30,319 nt of DNA from Susulua sp964536195 (lineage in GTDB: Bacteria > Omnitrophota > Gorgyraeia > Duberdicusellales > 4484-171). Within the stretch, counting starts at the first letter, position 1, and each line of letters opens with the position of its first letter. Location: assembly GCA_964536195.1 (NCBI GenBank), contig CAZHVO010000006.1, positions 1 through 30,319 of the forward strand, read 5' to 3'. Under the pieces are notes generated by a model, which saw only the letters and a list, made by a program, of their open reading frames with translations, was not told the origin of the DNA and made no database searches. The position numbers and the translations under genes are program-made. Positions 15,146 through 21,707 of the stretch are shown here, one piece after another.

Positions 15146-15373
15146 TTAACTAGACCCTAAAAAAAGGATTAGAAGGGCTACTATTAATAAAGCTACTACT
15201 ATTGTAACCCAAGGACTCTTTTTACGCCAGACGCTTTCTTGGCCGCAATAAAGACACATAGTTGCATCTTGGGGGATCGGTTTCTTACAATGTGGGCAGG
15301 GAACTAGTTTCTTAAAATCTAAATCGTCGCTCTCCTCGGATACAACTCTATAGTCAAAGTGACCTTGATCCAT
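15146..15373 (-). CDS. Zinc-ribbon protein with one C-terminal membrane helix
   Basis: The 75-aa protein has a zinc-ribbon knuckle pair, CPHCKKPIPQDATMCLYCG (residues ~26-44), followed by a basic stretch and a single hydrophobic helix at the C-terminus (WVTIVVALLIVALLILFLG). It is therefore a tail-anchored protein with a cytoplasmic zinc ribbon. No specific family is recognisable and no function can be given. It lies 12 bases after the dUTPase stop and four before yjbQ, within the seven-gene unit. The ATG lacks a strong ribosome site, but the frame and spacing fit the operon. Confidence 0.75.
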   Translation of the reverse strand: MDQGHFDYRVVSEESDDLDFKKLVPCPHCKKPIPQDATMCLYCGQESVWRKKSPWVTIVVALLIVALLILFLGSS

Positions 15374-15385
15374 CTTTATAAAACT

Positions 15386-15898
15386 CTATTTTAAGTTCTT
15401 ATAGATTCCTTGATACTCTTCTGTTCTCTCCAGGCCGATAAACATTAACTGGACTATTCTGGCATTTTGTTTAATGTTTATTCCTTGGGGATTTGAAACC
15501 ACTAAAATGAATTCACCCTTACCCTTAAATCCAGCATCCCAGATTCCATTCTGAGTAAGCGCCCCCATTCTAAGGAGGGAAGTCCGCGTAAGACCTAAAG
15601 CTGCTAAATTATTAGGTAAGTTTACAGCCTCATTGGTTCTAACCTTATAAGCACCTCCTGCTAGCTTCCACCAACCATATTTATCTTCTTCTTTTCTTTT
15701 CTCGGGAATTATTTCTTTACCTTCAGGTACTACCCTCTGAGAATTAGAAAAATCTATATCTCCGGCGGCATCGAACTCAAAGACTTTACCAACAGTTAAG
15801 TCAAAGCCATTAGGAGTTAGTTGTTTTTCTAAGTTAATATAATTCTCAATTAGATTCTTCTCTTTAATTAATTGCTCGATCTCTTTTTTATTAAGCAT
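15386..15898 (-). CDS. dut: dCTP deaminase/dUTPase superfamily protein, probably archaeal-type dUTPase
   Basis: The 170-aa protein shows the superfamily blocks TPNGFDLTVGKVFEF, TRTSLLRMGA, GIWDAGFKGKGEFILVVSNPQGI and ARIVQLMF. The Dcd-like N-terminus (MLNKKEIEQLIKEKNLI) together with WDAG instead of the dCTP-deaminase DPGWxG...LE pattern matches the archaeal-type dUTPases, which cleave dUTP to dUMP and PPi and so keep uracil out of DNA. A true dCTP deaminase is the alternative; the absence of the typical LEL catalytic glutamate position argues against it. It overlaps the LOG-like gene by eight bases. MutM in the same unit and endonuclease Q 1.5 kb upstream also act on damaged DNA or nucleotides. 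Confidence 0.85.
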   Translation of the reverse strand: MLNKKEIEQLIKEKNLIENYINLEKQLTPNGFDLTVGKVFEFDAAGDIDFSNSQRVVPEGKEIIPEKRKEEDKYGWWKLAGGAYKVRTNEAVNLPNNLAALGLTRTSLLRMGALTQNGIWDAGFKGKGEFILVVSNPQGINIKQNARIVQLMFIGLERTEEYQGIYKNLK

Positions 15899-16349
15899 TT
15901 TTTACCTTTCTTTTTATATAGTTTATCGCCGCTTGAGCACTGTTTACTTTTTTTATTCCTTTTATCTCCCAAGTATCTATCCCAACTATTGGTTTTTTCT
16001 CGTTAAAAGCAAAAACAATTTCAGATAAGGTTCCGTACTCTCCGCTGATTGCAATTACCGCATCTGTTGCCCTTACTACTAAGATATTTCGGGCATACCC
16101 TAAACCAGTAGGAATTTTTACATCTACATACTTATTAGCGTCTCCGCCGTTAGAACCGGGAAGGATTCCTACGGTTAAGCCGCCTTGTTTCTTAGCGCCT
16201 TTGCAGGCTGCTTCCATTACTCCGGTTCTGCCTCCACAGATTAGAATCCACCCCTGCTGGGCTATGAGGCCACCTACCTCCTCAGCTATCCTATAAATCT
16301 TTTTGGAACACTTATGTCCACCTACTACTGCGATGTTTATATTCTTCAA
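15891..16349 (-). CDS. SLOG/LOG-like nucleotide-binding protein (TIGR00725 type)
   Basis: The 152-aa Rossmann-like protein has the LOG superfamily motifs GGRTGVMEAACKGAK and GEYGTLSEI, plus VGILPG and IPTGLGYARN typical of the TIGR00725 branch (often labelled molybdenum-cofactor carrier-like). Relatives include cytokinin-activating nucleotide hydrolases; the substrate in this branch is not established. The PGGxGT motif of LOG hydrolases is replaced by GEYGT. The start is a TTG (16347-16349) with AAGGA seven bases upstream; no ATG fits. It is the first gene of the seven-gene unit ending with pabB-pabC. No convincing promoter is visible just upstream. Confidence 0.85.
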   Translation of the reverse strand: MKNINIAVVGGHKCSKKIYRIAEEVGGLIAQQGWILICGGRTGVMEAACKGAKKQGGLTVGILPGSNGGDANKYVDVKIPTGLGYARNILVVRATDAVIAISGEYGTLSEIVFAFNEKKPIVGIDTWEIKGIKKVNSAQAAINYIKRKVKNA

Positions 16350-16376
16350 CTTTTTTCCTTCTGATTTTATCTTTGA

Positions 16377-16391
16377 ATTGTCCCCGGCAGG
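16377..16391. repeat. 15-bp direct repeat, copy 1 (matches the 3' end of tRNA-Arg)
   Basis: ATTGTCCCCGGCAGG here is identical to 17335-17349, which spans two flanking bases, the discriminator, the 3' acceptor strand and part of the T stem of tRNA-Arg. The copies are 958 bp apart and bracket the tandem-repeat secreted protein. The copy sits in a partly palindromic context: on the minus strand AACTGTC and GACAATT flank it and a GTTGC/GCAAC hairpin precedes it. It could be an attachment-site remnant or a REP-like unit derived from a tRNA. Confidence 0.7.
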
Positions 16392-16455
16392 TGATGACAG
16401 TTGCCAAAAGCAACCTCTTCTCTATCATCCCCTGGGAAAAAATTAAAACATTATT

Positions 16456-17145
16456 TTAGGGTGTTGTATATTCTGCGTATATCTTTACAGTGGTACAGTG
16501 TTTAGAATTTTTTATGACTGGTTGTAGATAATAGGTTCCCGGCTGAGTTATTCTAAACCCATTTAATTGTCTCCAATCGCTAAAACGCCGAAAATTCTCC
16601 ACACGTTCGCCTAAATCCCGCACAATCCAAACTCCAGTAAGACATCCTTGGGTTTCCCCTTCAACTTTTATTACTTTTAATGTTACTCCTTGCTGCCCTA
16701 CACCTATGGGATCACATTTTTCCTTTGTGCTCCATTTTTGACCTGCAGCAGTTTGCTCCCCGACTACTTTCTGAACGTTTGAACTTACGGGCTGATAAGT
16801 AACTTTAACAGTTGCTTTTGTACAATTTAGATTTCTGTTTGTGGGGTAAATATTATAATTTCCTGGTTGGCGTATAATGTAGTTTTTTAAGGGTTTTTGT
16901 TTTGAAAACTTATAAATTGTCTGTCCGTCTTGATCACTTATCCAACCTCTATCAGCACAGCTTAAGTTAACATCAGTTATTATTACGCCACCTTGATTTA
17001 CAATAACAGGCTCTCCCCCTAAACTGCTACCTTTAACCGCTGACCCAGTTGTCTGCCAACCATATGCTGTTGCAGCATAAGAATAGCTAATGCAAATAAC
17101 GAACATCAAGGCAATTAACGAACATAAAAATATTACTTTTTTCAT
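16456..17145 (-). CDS. Secreted protein with two tandem Cys-containing domains
   Basis: I do not recognise the family. The 229-aa protein has a signal peptide (MKKVIFLCSLIALMFVICISYSYA, cleavage near residue 24). Two repeats follow, residues ~51-117 and ~151-226. They share QGV/QGG at the start, a Cys then GxWI/RGWI, a phenylalanine-rich middle, and IRQPGNYNIYP versus ITQPGTYYLQP, then a Cys and a KVTY/KIYAEY end. Each repeat has two cysteines that could pair outside the cell. The ATG at 17143-17145 was chosen over one 27 bases upstream because GGAGGGGG precedes it and the signal peptide then starts cleanly. It is a single-gene unit with its own promoter, bracketed by the 15-bp repeat. Confidence 0.8.
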   Translation of the reverse strand: MKKVIFLCSLIALMFVICISYSYAATAYGWQTTGSAVKGSSLGGEPVIVNQGGVIITDVNLSCADRGWISDQDGQTIYKFSKQKPLKNYIIRQPGNYNIYPTNRNLNCTKATVKVTYQPVSSNVQKVVGEQTAAGQKWSTKEKCDPIGVGQQGVTLKVIKVEGETQGCLTGVWIVRDLGERVENFRRFSDWRQLNGFRITQPGTYYLQPVIKNSKHCTTVKIYAEYTTP

Positions 17146-17249
17146 ACCCCCTCCTTTTTTACTTTTTAGCAATTGATAGATTCTGGAACCCTTTACGAAT
17201 AGCTCCTGACCCTACCTGTAGGCCTACTCCACCAAGTTTAACTATTTGT

Positions 17250-17278
17250 ATTTTAGTATGCATTTGTAGGCAAGGCAA
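17250..17278 (-). promoter_or_regulatory. Promoter and about 98-nt leader of the tandem-repeat secreted protein
   Basis: The -10 is TAAAAT (17250-17255) and the -35 is TTGCCT (17273-17278), with a 17-bp spacer. The start near 17243 leaves a leader of about 98 nt that includes the self-complementary GTAGGCCTAC and an overlapping CCTAC/GTAGG pair. I could not match it to a known riboswitch. Confidence 0.55.
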
Positions 17279-17296
17279 GGATTTTTGCTTTATTGC

Positions 17297-17332
17297 TAGA
17301 AAGAACATGCCCATTCTTAACCAATGAGCATA
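17297..17332 (-). terminator. Weak hairpin after tRNA-Arg
   Basis: Just downstream of tRNA-Arg, GCTCATT and AATGGGC (one G-U pair) flank a GGTTAAG loop, and the sequence then continues ATGTTCTTTCT. The U content is modest, so this is at best a weak terminator for the endonuclease Q-tRNA transcript. Confidence 0.35.
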
Positions 17333-17336
17333 TGAT

Positions 17337-17408
17337 TGTCCCCGGCAGGAATCGAACCTGCATTTTTGGCTCCGGAGGCCAACGCTCTATCCGTTGAGCT
17401 ACGGGGAC
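17337..17408 (-). tRNA. tRNA-Arg (anticodon CCG)
   Basis: On the minus strand the acceptor is GTCCCCG with CGGGGAC. The D arm is GCTC/GAGC. The anticodon stem TTGGC/GCCAA holds the loop CTCCGGA, giving anticodon CCG (CGG codons). The T arm is GCAGG-TTCGATT-CCTGC and the discriminator is A. The CCA end is not encoded, unlike tRNA-Val. The gene is 72 nt and starts eight bases after the endonuclease Q stop, so it is probably processed from that transcript. Its 3' end is duplicated at 16377-16391. Confidence 0.96.
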
Positions 17409-17416
17409 TTTTTTAT

Positions 17417-18652
17417 TTAGAATAGTTTTAATTGGTCCTCTACCTTCTCTCCTTCCTTCTTGAAAATCTTAATTATACCATACTCCCCATCGTGGCCAGG
17501 GATTACTTCTATGTCCTTATCTCTTACTTTCTTTATGCCTTCGGCTACTTTCTCTGGTAACTTAGTGAATAACTCATCGATTGACATCTTATTCAAAATA
17601 TTAAATTCAGGACCATGAGCATAAACTATATCTAGATACTCTCGCTCTACAGCCTTGCTCTGTTTGCCTACTCCTTTAGTCTCAGCAATTATCTCATCCA
17701 GGCTAACTCTACTTTTATAGCCAATAGCATTCTCAGGCATAAATCCTTCTTCTCTATCCGCTAATTCTTCTACTCGGCTTAAGACCCCTCGGGTTAATGG
17801 TTTTTTGCAAACCGGACAATTGCCTTGATGTTTTTTCGCCTCCTCAGGATGAAAGTTTACCTTACACTTCCTATGTCCGTCATAGTGATACCGACCTTCC
17901 TCAGGGAAGAACTCTATAGTATAGAGAAACTTCTCTTTATCTTTGCTCTCTAAAACATGTTTGACCTCTTGATAACTAAGATCACAATTAAAGACATTAG
18001 CTTCTCGGCCAATTCGAGAAGGAGAGTGGGAATCAGAATTTGAAACTAAAGAATACTTATCAAGCTTGGAAACTCTCCAGTTCATTGCCGGATCAGAAGA
18101 GAGGCCGGTCTCTAAAGCGGTTATCTTTTCGGTATACTTTCCGTAAGCGTCTTCAAGACGATCAAAGCCAGACTTTGAACCAAAGACTGAAAACCAAGGA
18201 GTCCAGATATGAGCTGGGATTAACATTAAATCTGAGGATATCTTAAATAACTCCTCAGCTAATCTCTTGCAGCTTAAACCTAATATCGGCCGTCCGTCAG
18301 AAGCAATGTTACCGTGGGTTGCCAGCATCTTGTTTATCTCGCTAACCACCTCCAAAGACGGGGCTAAAACCACATTATGAACTCGGTAAACTCCTCCGTC
18401 TTGAGAAAAAATGCTTGAAATTTCAGCGGAAGGAATAAAGTAGATACCTTGGTAAGTATATAAACCGCTCTTTTTATCAGGTACTAAATATCTTTTTAGC
18501 TCCTGACACCAGAGGTGGTGGGTAAAGTCTCCGGTCCCCAGTAAATCTACCCCTTTAAGCTTAGCCCACTTGGCTAAGTTAGGAATATCCATAGACCGGG
18601 AAGTAGCCCGGGAGTATTTTGAGTGGATATGAAAATCAGCTACAAACTCCAT
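17417..18652 (-). CDS. Endonuclease Q-like PHP-domain DNA repair nuclease
   Basis: The 411-aa protein opens with a PHP metal site (ADFHIHSKYSRATS, His8 and His10) and keeps further metal-site blocks GTGDFTHHLW, PAHIWTPWFSVFGSKSG and VSNSDSHSPSRIGRE. A zinc-binding region follows (Cys in HRKCKVNFHP and NCPVCKKPL, about residues 265-290), then a helical C-terminal region. This order is that of endonuclease Q, which nicks 5' of deaminated bases (uracil, hypoxanthine, xanthine) and AP sites; it was described from Thermococcales and also occurs in some bacteria. The last five residues, QLKLF, match the bacterial beta-clamp-binding consensus. The ATG has AAGGAG 11 bases upstream and a strong promoter (18696-18724). 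tRNA-Arg follows directly. Confidence 0.9.
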   Translation of the reverse strand: MEFVADFHIHSKYSRATSRSMDIPNLAKWAKLKGVDLLGTGDFTHHLWCQELKRYLVPDKKSGLYTYQGIYFIPSAEISSIFSQDGGVYRVHNVVLAPSLEVVSEINKMLATHGNIASDGRPILGLSCKRLAEELFKISSDLMLIPAHIWTPWFSVFGSKSGFDRLEDAYGKYTEKITALETGLSSDPAMNWRVSKLDKYSLVSNSDSHSPSRIGREANVFNCDLSYQEVKHVLESKDKEKFLYTIEFFPEEGRYHYDGHRKCKVNFHPEEAKKHQGNCPVCKKPLTRGVLSRVEELADREEGFMPENAIGYKSRVSLDEIIAETKGVGKQSKAVEREYLDIVYAHGPEFNILNKMSIDELFTKLPEKVAEGIKKVRDKDIEVIPGHDGEYGIIKIFKKEGEKVEDQLKLF

Positions 18653-18695
18653 ATGCTCGACTGCTCCTTAAAGCCTTAACTATTAACGTTTCTAA

Positions 18696-18724
18696 ATTAT
18701 CGCTCGGATAGCTAAAAGTGTCAA
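18696..18724 (-). promoter_or_regulatory. Promoter of endonuclease Q and tRNA-Arg
   Basis: The -35 is a perfect TTGACA (18719-18724) and the -10 is GATAAT (18696-18701), with a 17-bp spacer. The start near 18689 gives a leader of about 36 nt. The -35 lies within 16 bases of the pyrC stop, so endonuclease Q is separable from the pyr transcript. Confidence 0.7.
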
Positions 18725-18739
18725 AAGATAATATTGGAA

Positions 18740-20023
18740 TTAGTCTTTGTGGCGGGAGTAAATAACTTTGCCCTTTTTAATGGTGTACTCGATTGTTCCT
18801 TCTAACTCTTGACCTAGGAATGGAGTATTCTTAGATTTGGAAGCTAAATTTTCTTCCTCCACCTTCCACTTACTTCTTAAGTCAGCAATAACTAAATCAG
18901 CTGTATAGCCTTTAGCAATCTTGCCGCACTTATCTAATCCGACAATAGCCGCTGGCTGAGTTGAAAGTTTGTTAGCTAAACCTTTTAAATCAAGAGTTTT
19001 ATCTTTTACTAAGTAACTATTAGTTAAAGAAAAAGCCAATTCTAGCCCGATAAAACCAAAAGGTGCGATTTCAAATGGCAGTTCCTTCTCAGCTAGGGAA
19101 TGCGGCGCATGGTCAGTAGCAATACAGTCAATTGTTCCGTCTCCTAAAGCCTTCTTTATGGCAACAATATCTTTTTTATCCCCCAAAGGAGGATTAACTT
19201 TTAAATTTCCTGGGAAACCTTTCTGCTCTATATCATCAATGGTTAAGGTAAAATAGTGCGGACAGGTCTCAGCAGTAACCTTAACTCCTTCCTTTTTTGC
19301 TCTTTTTATTATCTCTAAACTTCTTGCGCAACTTATATGGGCAAGGTGAATTCTAGCATCTAAATATTTGGCTAGTTCAATATCGCGAGCAACAATTAAG
19401 CTTTCAGCAATATCAGGAATGCCAGCAATTCCGTATTTAGATGAGATAAAACTCTCGCGCATATTGCCTCCCCGGGAGAGTTGGTTATCTTCACAGTGAG
19501 AAATAATCAAAAGACCAAACATCTTGGCATATTCATAGGCTCGTCGCAAGATTAAAGTATCGTCTACTGGAAAACCATCATCACTTAAGGCAAGACAGCC
19601 TGATCTCTTCAAGGCCCCAAACTCAGTTAATTCTTTACCGGCCCTACTTACAGTTACTGCTCCTACTGGATAGATATCAATAAGGCCAATGTTTCGACTC
19701 TCCTCGCGTATCCATTTAGCCAGACCCTCATTATCTATTGCCGGATCAGTATTAGGCATGCAGAGAATTGTAGTAAAACCTCCTTTAGCAGCAGCAGTAG
19801 AGCCACTTAAGAGATCCTCCTCATCTTCTCTGCCCGGGGTACGCAAATGAGTATGTAGGTCAATAAATCCTGGAAAAACATGCTTACCCTTAGCATCTAT
19901 TTCCTTGTCGGCTCCTTTGATCTCTTTGCCAATATCAGAAATCTTCCCATTCTCAATGAGCAAATTAGCCTCGATAATCTCATCGGCATTTACTAGGGAA
20001 GCATTTTTTATTAACAGTTTCAT
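18740..20023 (-). CDS. pyrC: Dihydroorotase (class I)
   Basis: The 427-aa amidohydrolase cyclises carbamoyl-aspartate to dihydroorotate. The metal motif is GFIDLHTHLRTPG (HxH), followed by SDDGFPV, HIAHISCARS-type histidines (IHLAHISCARS) and CIATDHAPHS with the catalytic Asp. Length and motifs match class I enzymes such as Bacillus PyrC rather than the ~345-aa E. coli type. The C-terminal segment (IEYTIKKGKVIYSRH) closes the amidohydrolase beta sandwich. The ATG overlaps the pyrB stop as ATGA. It is the last gene of pyrR-pyrB-pyrC. It could associate with PyrB, as in some bacteria, but nothing in the sequence shows this directly. Confidence 0.96.
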   Translation of the reverse strand: MKLLIKNASLVNADEIIEANLLIENGKISDIGKEIKGADKEIDAKGKHVFPGFIDLHTHLRTPGREDEEDLLSGSTAAAKGGFTTILCMPNTDPAIDNEGLAKWIREESRNIGLIDIYPVGAVTVSRAGKELTEFGALKRSGCLALSDDGFPVDDTLILRRAYEYAKMFGLLIISHCEDNQLSRGGNMRESFISSKYGIAGIPDIAESLIVARDIELAKYLDARIHLAHISCARSLEIIKRAKKEGVKVTAETCPHYFTLTIDDIEQKGFPGNLKVNPPLGDKKDIVAIKKALGDGTIDCIATDHAPHSLAEKELPFEIAPFGFIGLELAFSLTNSYLVKDKTLDLKGLANKLSTQPAAIVGLDKCGKIAKGYTADLVIADLRSKWKVEEENLASKSKNTPFLGQELEGTIEYTIKKGKVIYSRHKD

Positions 20024-20952
20024 ATCTCTCTCTTCTTTGTTCCTACTAGATACAATACAGCCATTCTTATAGCCAGGCCATTTTCGGCCTGCTTTAAGAT
20101 TAAAGGATGCACCCTTTCCTTTAATGAAGAACTTATTTCAGTATCCCAATTTACTGGCCCAGGATGCATAATAAGACAGTCTTTTTTTGCTTTTTTTAAC
20201 CTGGCCGGCCCTAGCCCAAATCTATCGACGTATTCTCTTATAGTAGGAAAGAAGGTAGCACCTTGCCTCTCCTTCTGAATTCGAAGCATCATGATAATGT
20301 CAGCCGATGGTATTTCTTTATCCAAATCATTGGACACCTTAACTCCTAATTTTTCAAATTCATAAGGAATAAGCGTAGTCGGTCCGCAGACAGTTACCTT
20401 AGAAGAAAATTTTTGAAAACCAAAAATATTCGAACGAGCTACCCGAGAATGAGCTATATCACCAACTATTAAGACATTTAAATTCTCTAAAGTTCCCTTA
20501 GCTTCTTTTACGGTAAACATATCCAGAAGAGCTTGAGTGGGATGCTCATTGCGGCCATCACCGGCATTTATGATAGAGGCCTGGGTGTACTTTGTAAAAG
20601 AATTCAAACAAACCCCCACGCTTATTCTCATTATCATAATATCGGGATGGTAAGATTCTAAATTCTTTATGGTATCGATTATGGTCTCACCCTTAGTTAA
20701 GCTGCTAGTAGAAGATGAGAAGTTTACTACATCAGCACTTAGACGTTTTGCGGCTAGTTCGAAAGATGTTCTGGTTCGAGTCGAATGTTCAAAGAACAAA
20801 TTAACAATTGTTTTCCCGCGCAGAGCCGGGACTTTCTTAACCTCTCTTTTAGATATCTCCCTAAAAGATTCAGCCAGAGAAAACACGGTCTCAAGCTCTC
20901 CACGGCTAAAATCCTTAATGCCTAAAATGTGTTTTTTCGGCCACTCTTCCAT
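20020..20952 (-). CDS. pyrB: Aspartate carbamoyltransferase catalytic subunit
   Basis: This 310-aa transferase makes carbamoyl-aspartate from carbamoyl phosphate and aspartate, the committed pyrimidine step. The carbamoyl-phosphate site is EHSTRTRTSFELAAKRL, with SSSTSSLTKGETIIDT from the neighbouring subunit. HPTQALLDMFTV and HPGPVNWDTEISS complete the family set. There is no PyrI regulatory-chain gene in the window, so the enzyme is probably the unregulated trimer type controlled at transcription by PyrR. It starts one base after the pyrR stop and overlaps pyrC by four bases. Confidence 0.97.
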   Translation of the reverse strand: MEEWPKKHILGIKDFSRGELETVFSLAESFREISKREVKKVPALRGKTIVNLFFEHSTRTRTSFELAAKRLSADVVNFSSSTSSLTKGETIIDTIKNLESYHPDIMIMRISVGVCLNSFTKYTQASIINAGDGRNEHPTQALLDMFTVKEAKGTLENLNVLIVGDIAHSRVARSNIFGFQKFSSKVTVCGPTTLIPYEFEKLGVKVSNDLDKEIPSADIIMMLRIQKERQGATFFPTIREYVDRFGLGPARLKKAKKDCLIMHPGPVNWDTEISSSLKERVHPLILKQAENGLAIRMAVLYLVGTKKREI

Positions 20953-20953
20953 G

Positions 20954-21505
20954 TTAGTCTCTACTTCCTATTACCACTACCTGGTCAGTATCGTCAGTTT
21001 CTTTTAACTTTACTTCGATAACTTCCTGACGTGAGGTAGGGATATTTTTGCCTACATAATCAGCTCTTATTGGCAGCTCTCTAAATCCTCTATCTACTAA
21101 AACTAAGAACTCAACTCTCTTGGGCCTTCCAAAATCCATAATCTCATTTAAGGCTGCCCGAACAGTTCTACCGGTGTAAAGAACGTCATCGACAAGGACC
21201 ACGACCTTATCGCTTAAGTCAAAAACAAGGTTAGTTTCTCTTACTACTGGCGTAGGGCCAATAGCGGTTAAATCATCTCGGTAAAGAGTAATGTCTAAAA
21301 TCCCTAAGGGGACTTCTTTACCTGTTATTTCTTTTATTATTGATTGGATTCTTCTGGCCAGATACACTCCCCGGGTTTGGATACCAACAAGAGCTAGCTC
21401 CTCAGAGGAAGAGATCTTCTCTAAGATTTCGTGAGTGAGACGATAGAGAGTTCTCTTGATGTCGTCTTGGGAGAGTATTTTCTTCTTTTCCTTATGATTA
21501 CTCAT
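20954..21505 (-). CDS. pyrR: PyrR bifunctional regulator / uracil phosphoribosyltransferase
   Basis: The 183-aa protein has the PRPP-binding motif VVLVDDVLYTGRTVRAAL and the PyrR-specific LVGIQTRGVYLARRI and YRDDLT segments. PyrR binds a hairpin in the pyr leader RNA when UMP is high and promotes early termination; it also has uracil phosphoribosyltransferase activity. A matching PyrR site and terminator lie directly upstream (21512-21603), so this operon is autoregulated. The ATG (21503-21505) follows immediately after the terminator's U-tract and has no clear ribosome site, so termination and weak initiation may both limit PyrR. It is the first gene of pyrR-pyrB-pyrC. Confidence 0.96.
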   Translation of the reverse strand: MSNHKEKKKILSQDDIKRTLYRLTHEILEKISSSEELALVGIQTRGVYLARRIQSIIKEITGKEVPLGILDITLYRDDLTAIGPTPVVRETNLVFDLSDKVVVLVDDVLYTGRTVRAALNEIMDFGRPKRVEFLVLVDRGFRELPIRADYVGKNIPTSRQEVIEVKLKETDDTDQVVVIGSRD

Positions 21506-21511
21506 AAAAAT

Positions 21512-21543
21512 AAAAAAACCGTTCCAGCTTTATGCTACAACGG
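21512..21543 (-). terminator. Intrinsic terminator (attenuator) before pyrR
   Basis: On the minus strand CCGTTGTAGC and GCTGGAACGG form a 10-bp stem (one mismatch, one G-U) around ATAAA, followed by TTTTTTT and, after one A, TTTTT up to the pyrR ATG. It is placed to stop transcripts before pyrR when PyrR is bound upstream. Confidence 0.8.
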
Positions 21544-21580
21544 CCCACTTTTTGAGATTCTTTACGGTTTCTCATAATAT

Positions 21581-21603
21581 GTCCTTGTCGGCCTCACCGG
21601 ACC
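21581..21603 (-). promoter_or_regulatory. PyrR-binding RNA hairpin
   Basis: The minus-strand RNA reads GGUCCGGUGAGGCC followed by GACAAGGAC. This matches the PyrR recognition pattern ARUCCNGNGAGGYU at 12 of 14 positions, and GUCC pairs with GGAC to close the hairpin, as in the Bacillus subtilis pyr leaders. The start of this element (ACGGUCC, 21599-21605) can instead pair with GGGCCGU (21540-21546), which overlaps the left arm of the terminator. That pairing would be the antiterminator. Confidence 0.85.
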
Positions 21604-21621
21604 GTCTTAAAGGCTACATAA

Positions 21622-21650
21622 TATATACCTTATTTGAGATACTTTGTCAA
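21622..21650 (-). promoter_or_regulatory. Promoter of pyrR-pyrB-pyrC
   Basis: A perfect -35 TTGACA (21645-21650) and a -10 TATATA (21622-21627) are separated by 17 bp. The start near 21615 produces a leader of about 110 nt that carries the PyrR hairpin and the attenuator. Confidence 0.75.
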
Positions 21651-21654
21651 GAGG

Positions 21655-21707
21655 AATCTACGAAAGTAGATTACCCTTGATCCTGGCCCCCAAAGAGAAG
21701 AAGGATC
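21655..21707. other. Two dyads between rsmI and the pyrR promoter
   Basis: GATCCTG...GAAGGATC (arms 21679-21684 and 21702-21707) begins right after the rsmI stop, and AATCTAC-GAAA-GTAGATT (21655-21672, perfect 7-bp arms) sits just upstream of the pyrR -35. Neither has a convincing U-tract. The first shares its ends with the palindrome at 814-860. They may end or stabilise the rsmI message. Confidence 0.5.

Noticed and set aside
15386..15898. Canonical dCTP deaminase
   Set aside because: The central block reads WDAGFKGKGEFIL rather than the deaminase DPGWxG...LE pattern, and the N-terminus fits the archaeal-type dUTPase branch better, so dUTPase is preferred, with deaminase as the alternative.
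17146..17249. Riboswitch in the leader of the tandem-repeat secreted protein
   Set aside because: The leader has short complementary segments (GTAGGCCTAC, CCTAC/GTAGG), but I could not match it to c-di-GMP, molybdenum-cofactor or other aptamers that I know, and no terminator or sequestered ribosome site is clear.
16350..17410. A prophage or integrative element at tRNA-Arg
   Set aside because: There is a 15-bp repeat of the tRNA 3' end, but no integrase, excisionase, replication or phage gene between the copies. At most it is a remnant, so it is listed only as a repeat.
20669..21007. A 112-codon open frame on the plus strand opposite pyrB/pyrR
   Set aside because: It is fully antisense to two genes with clear family motifs, has no ribosome site and encodes no recognisable protein. 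The same holds for other plus-strand frames such as 6878-7408 and 22981-23373.
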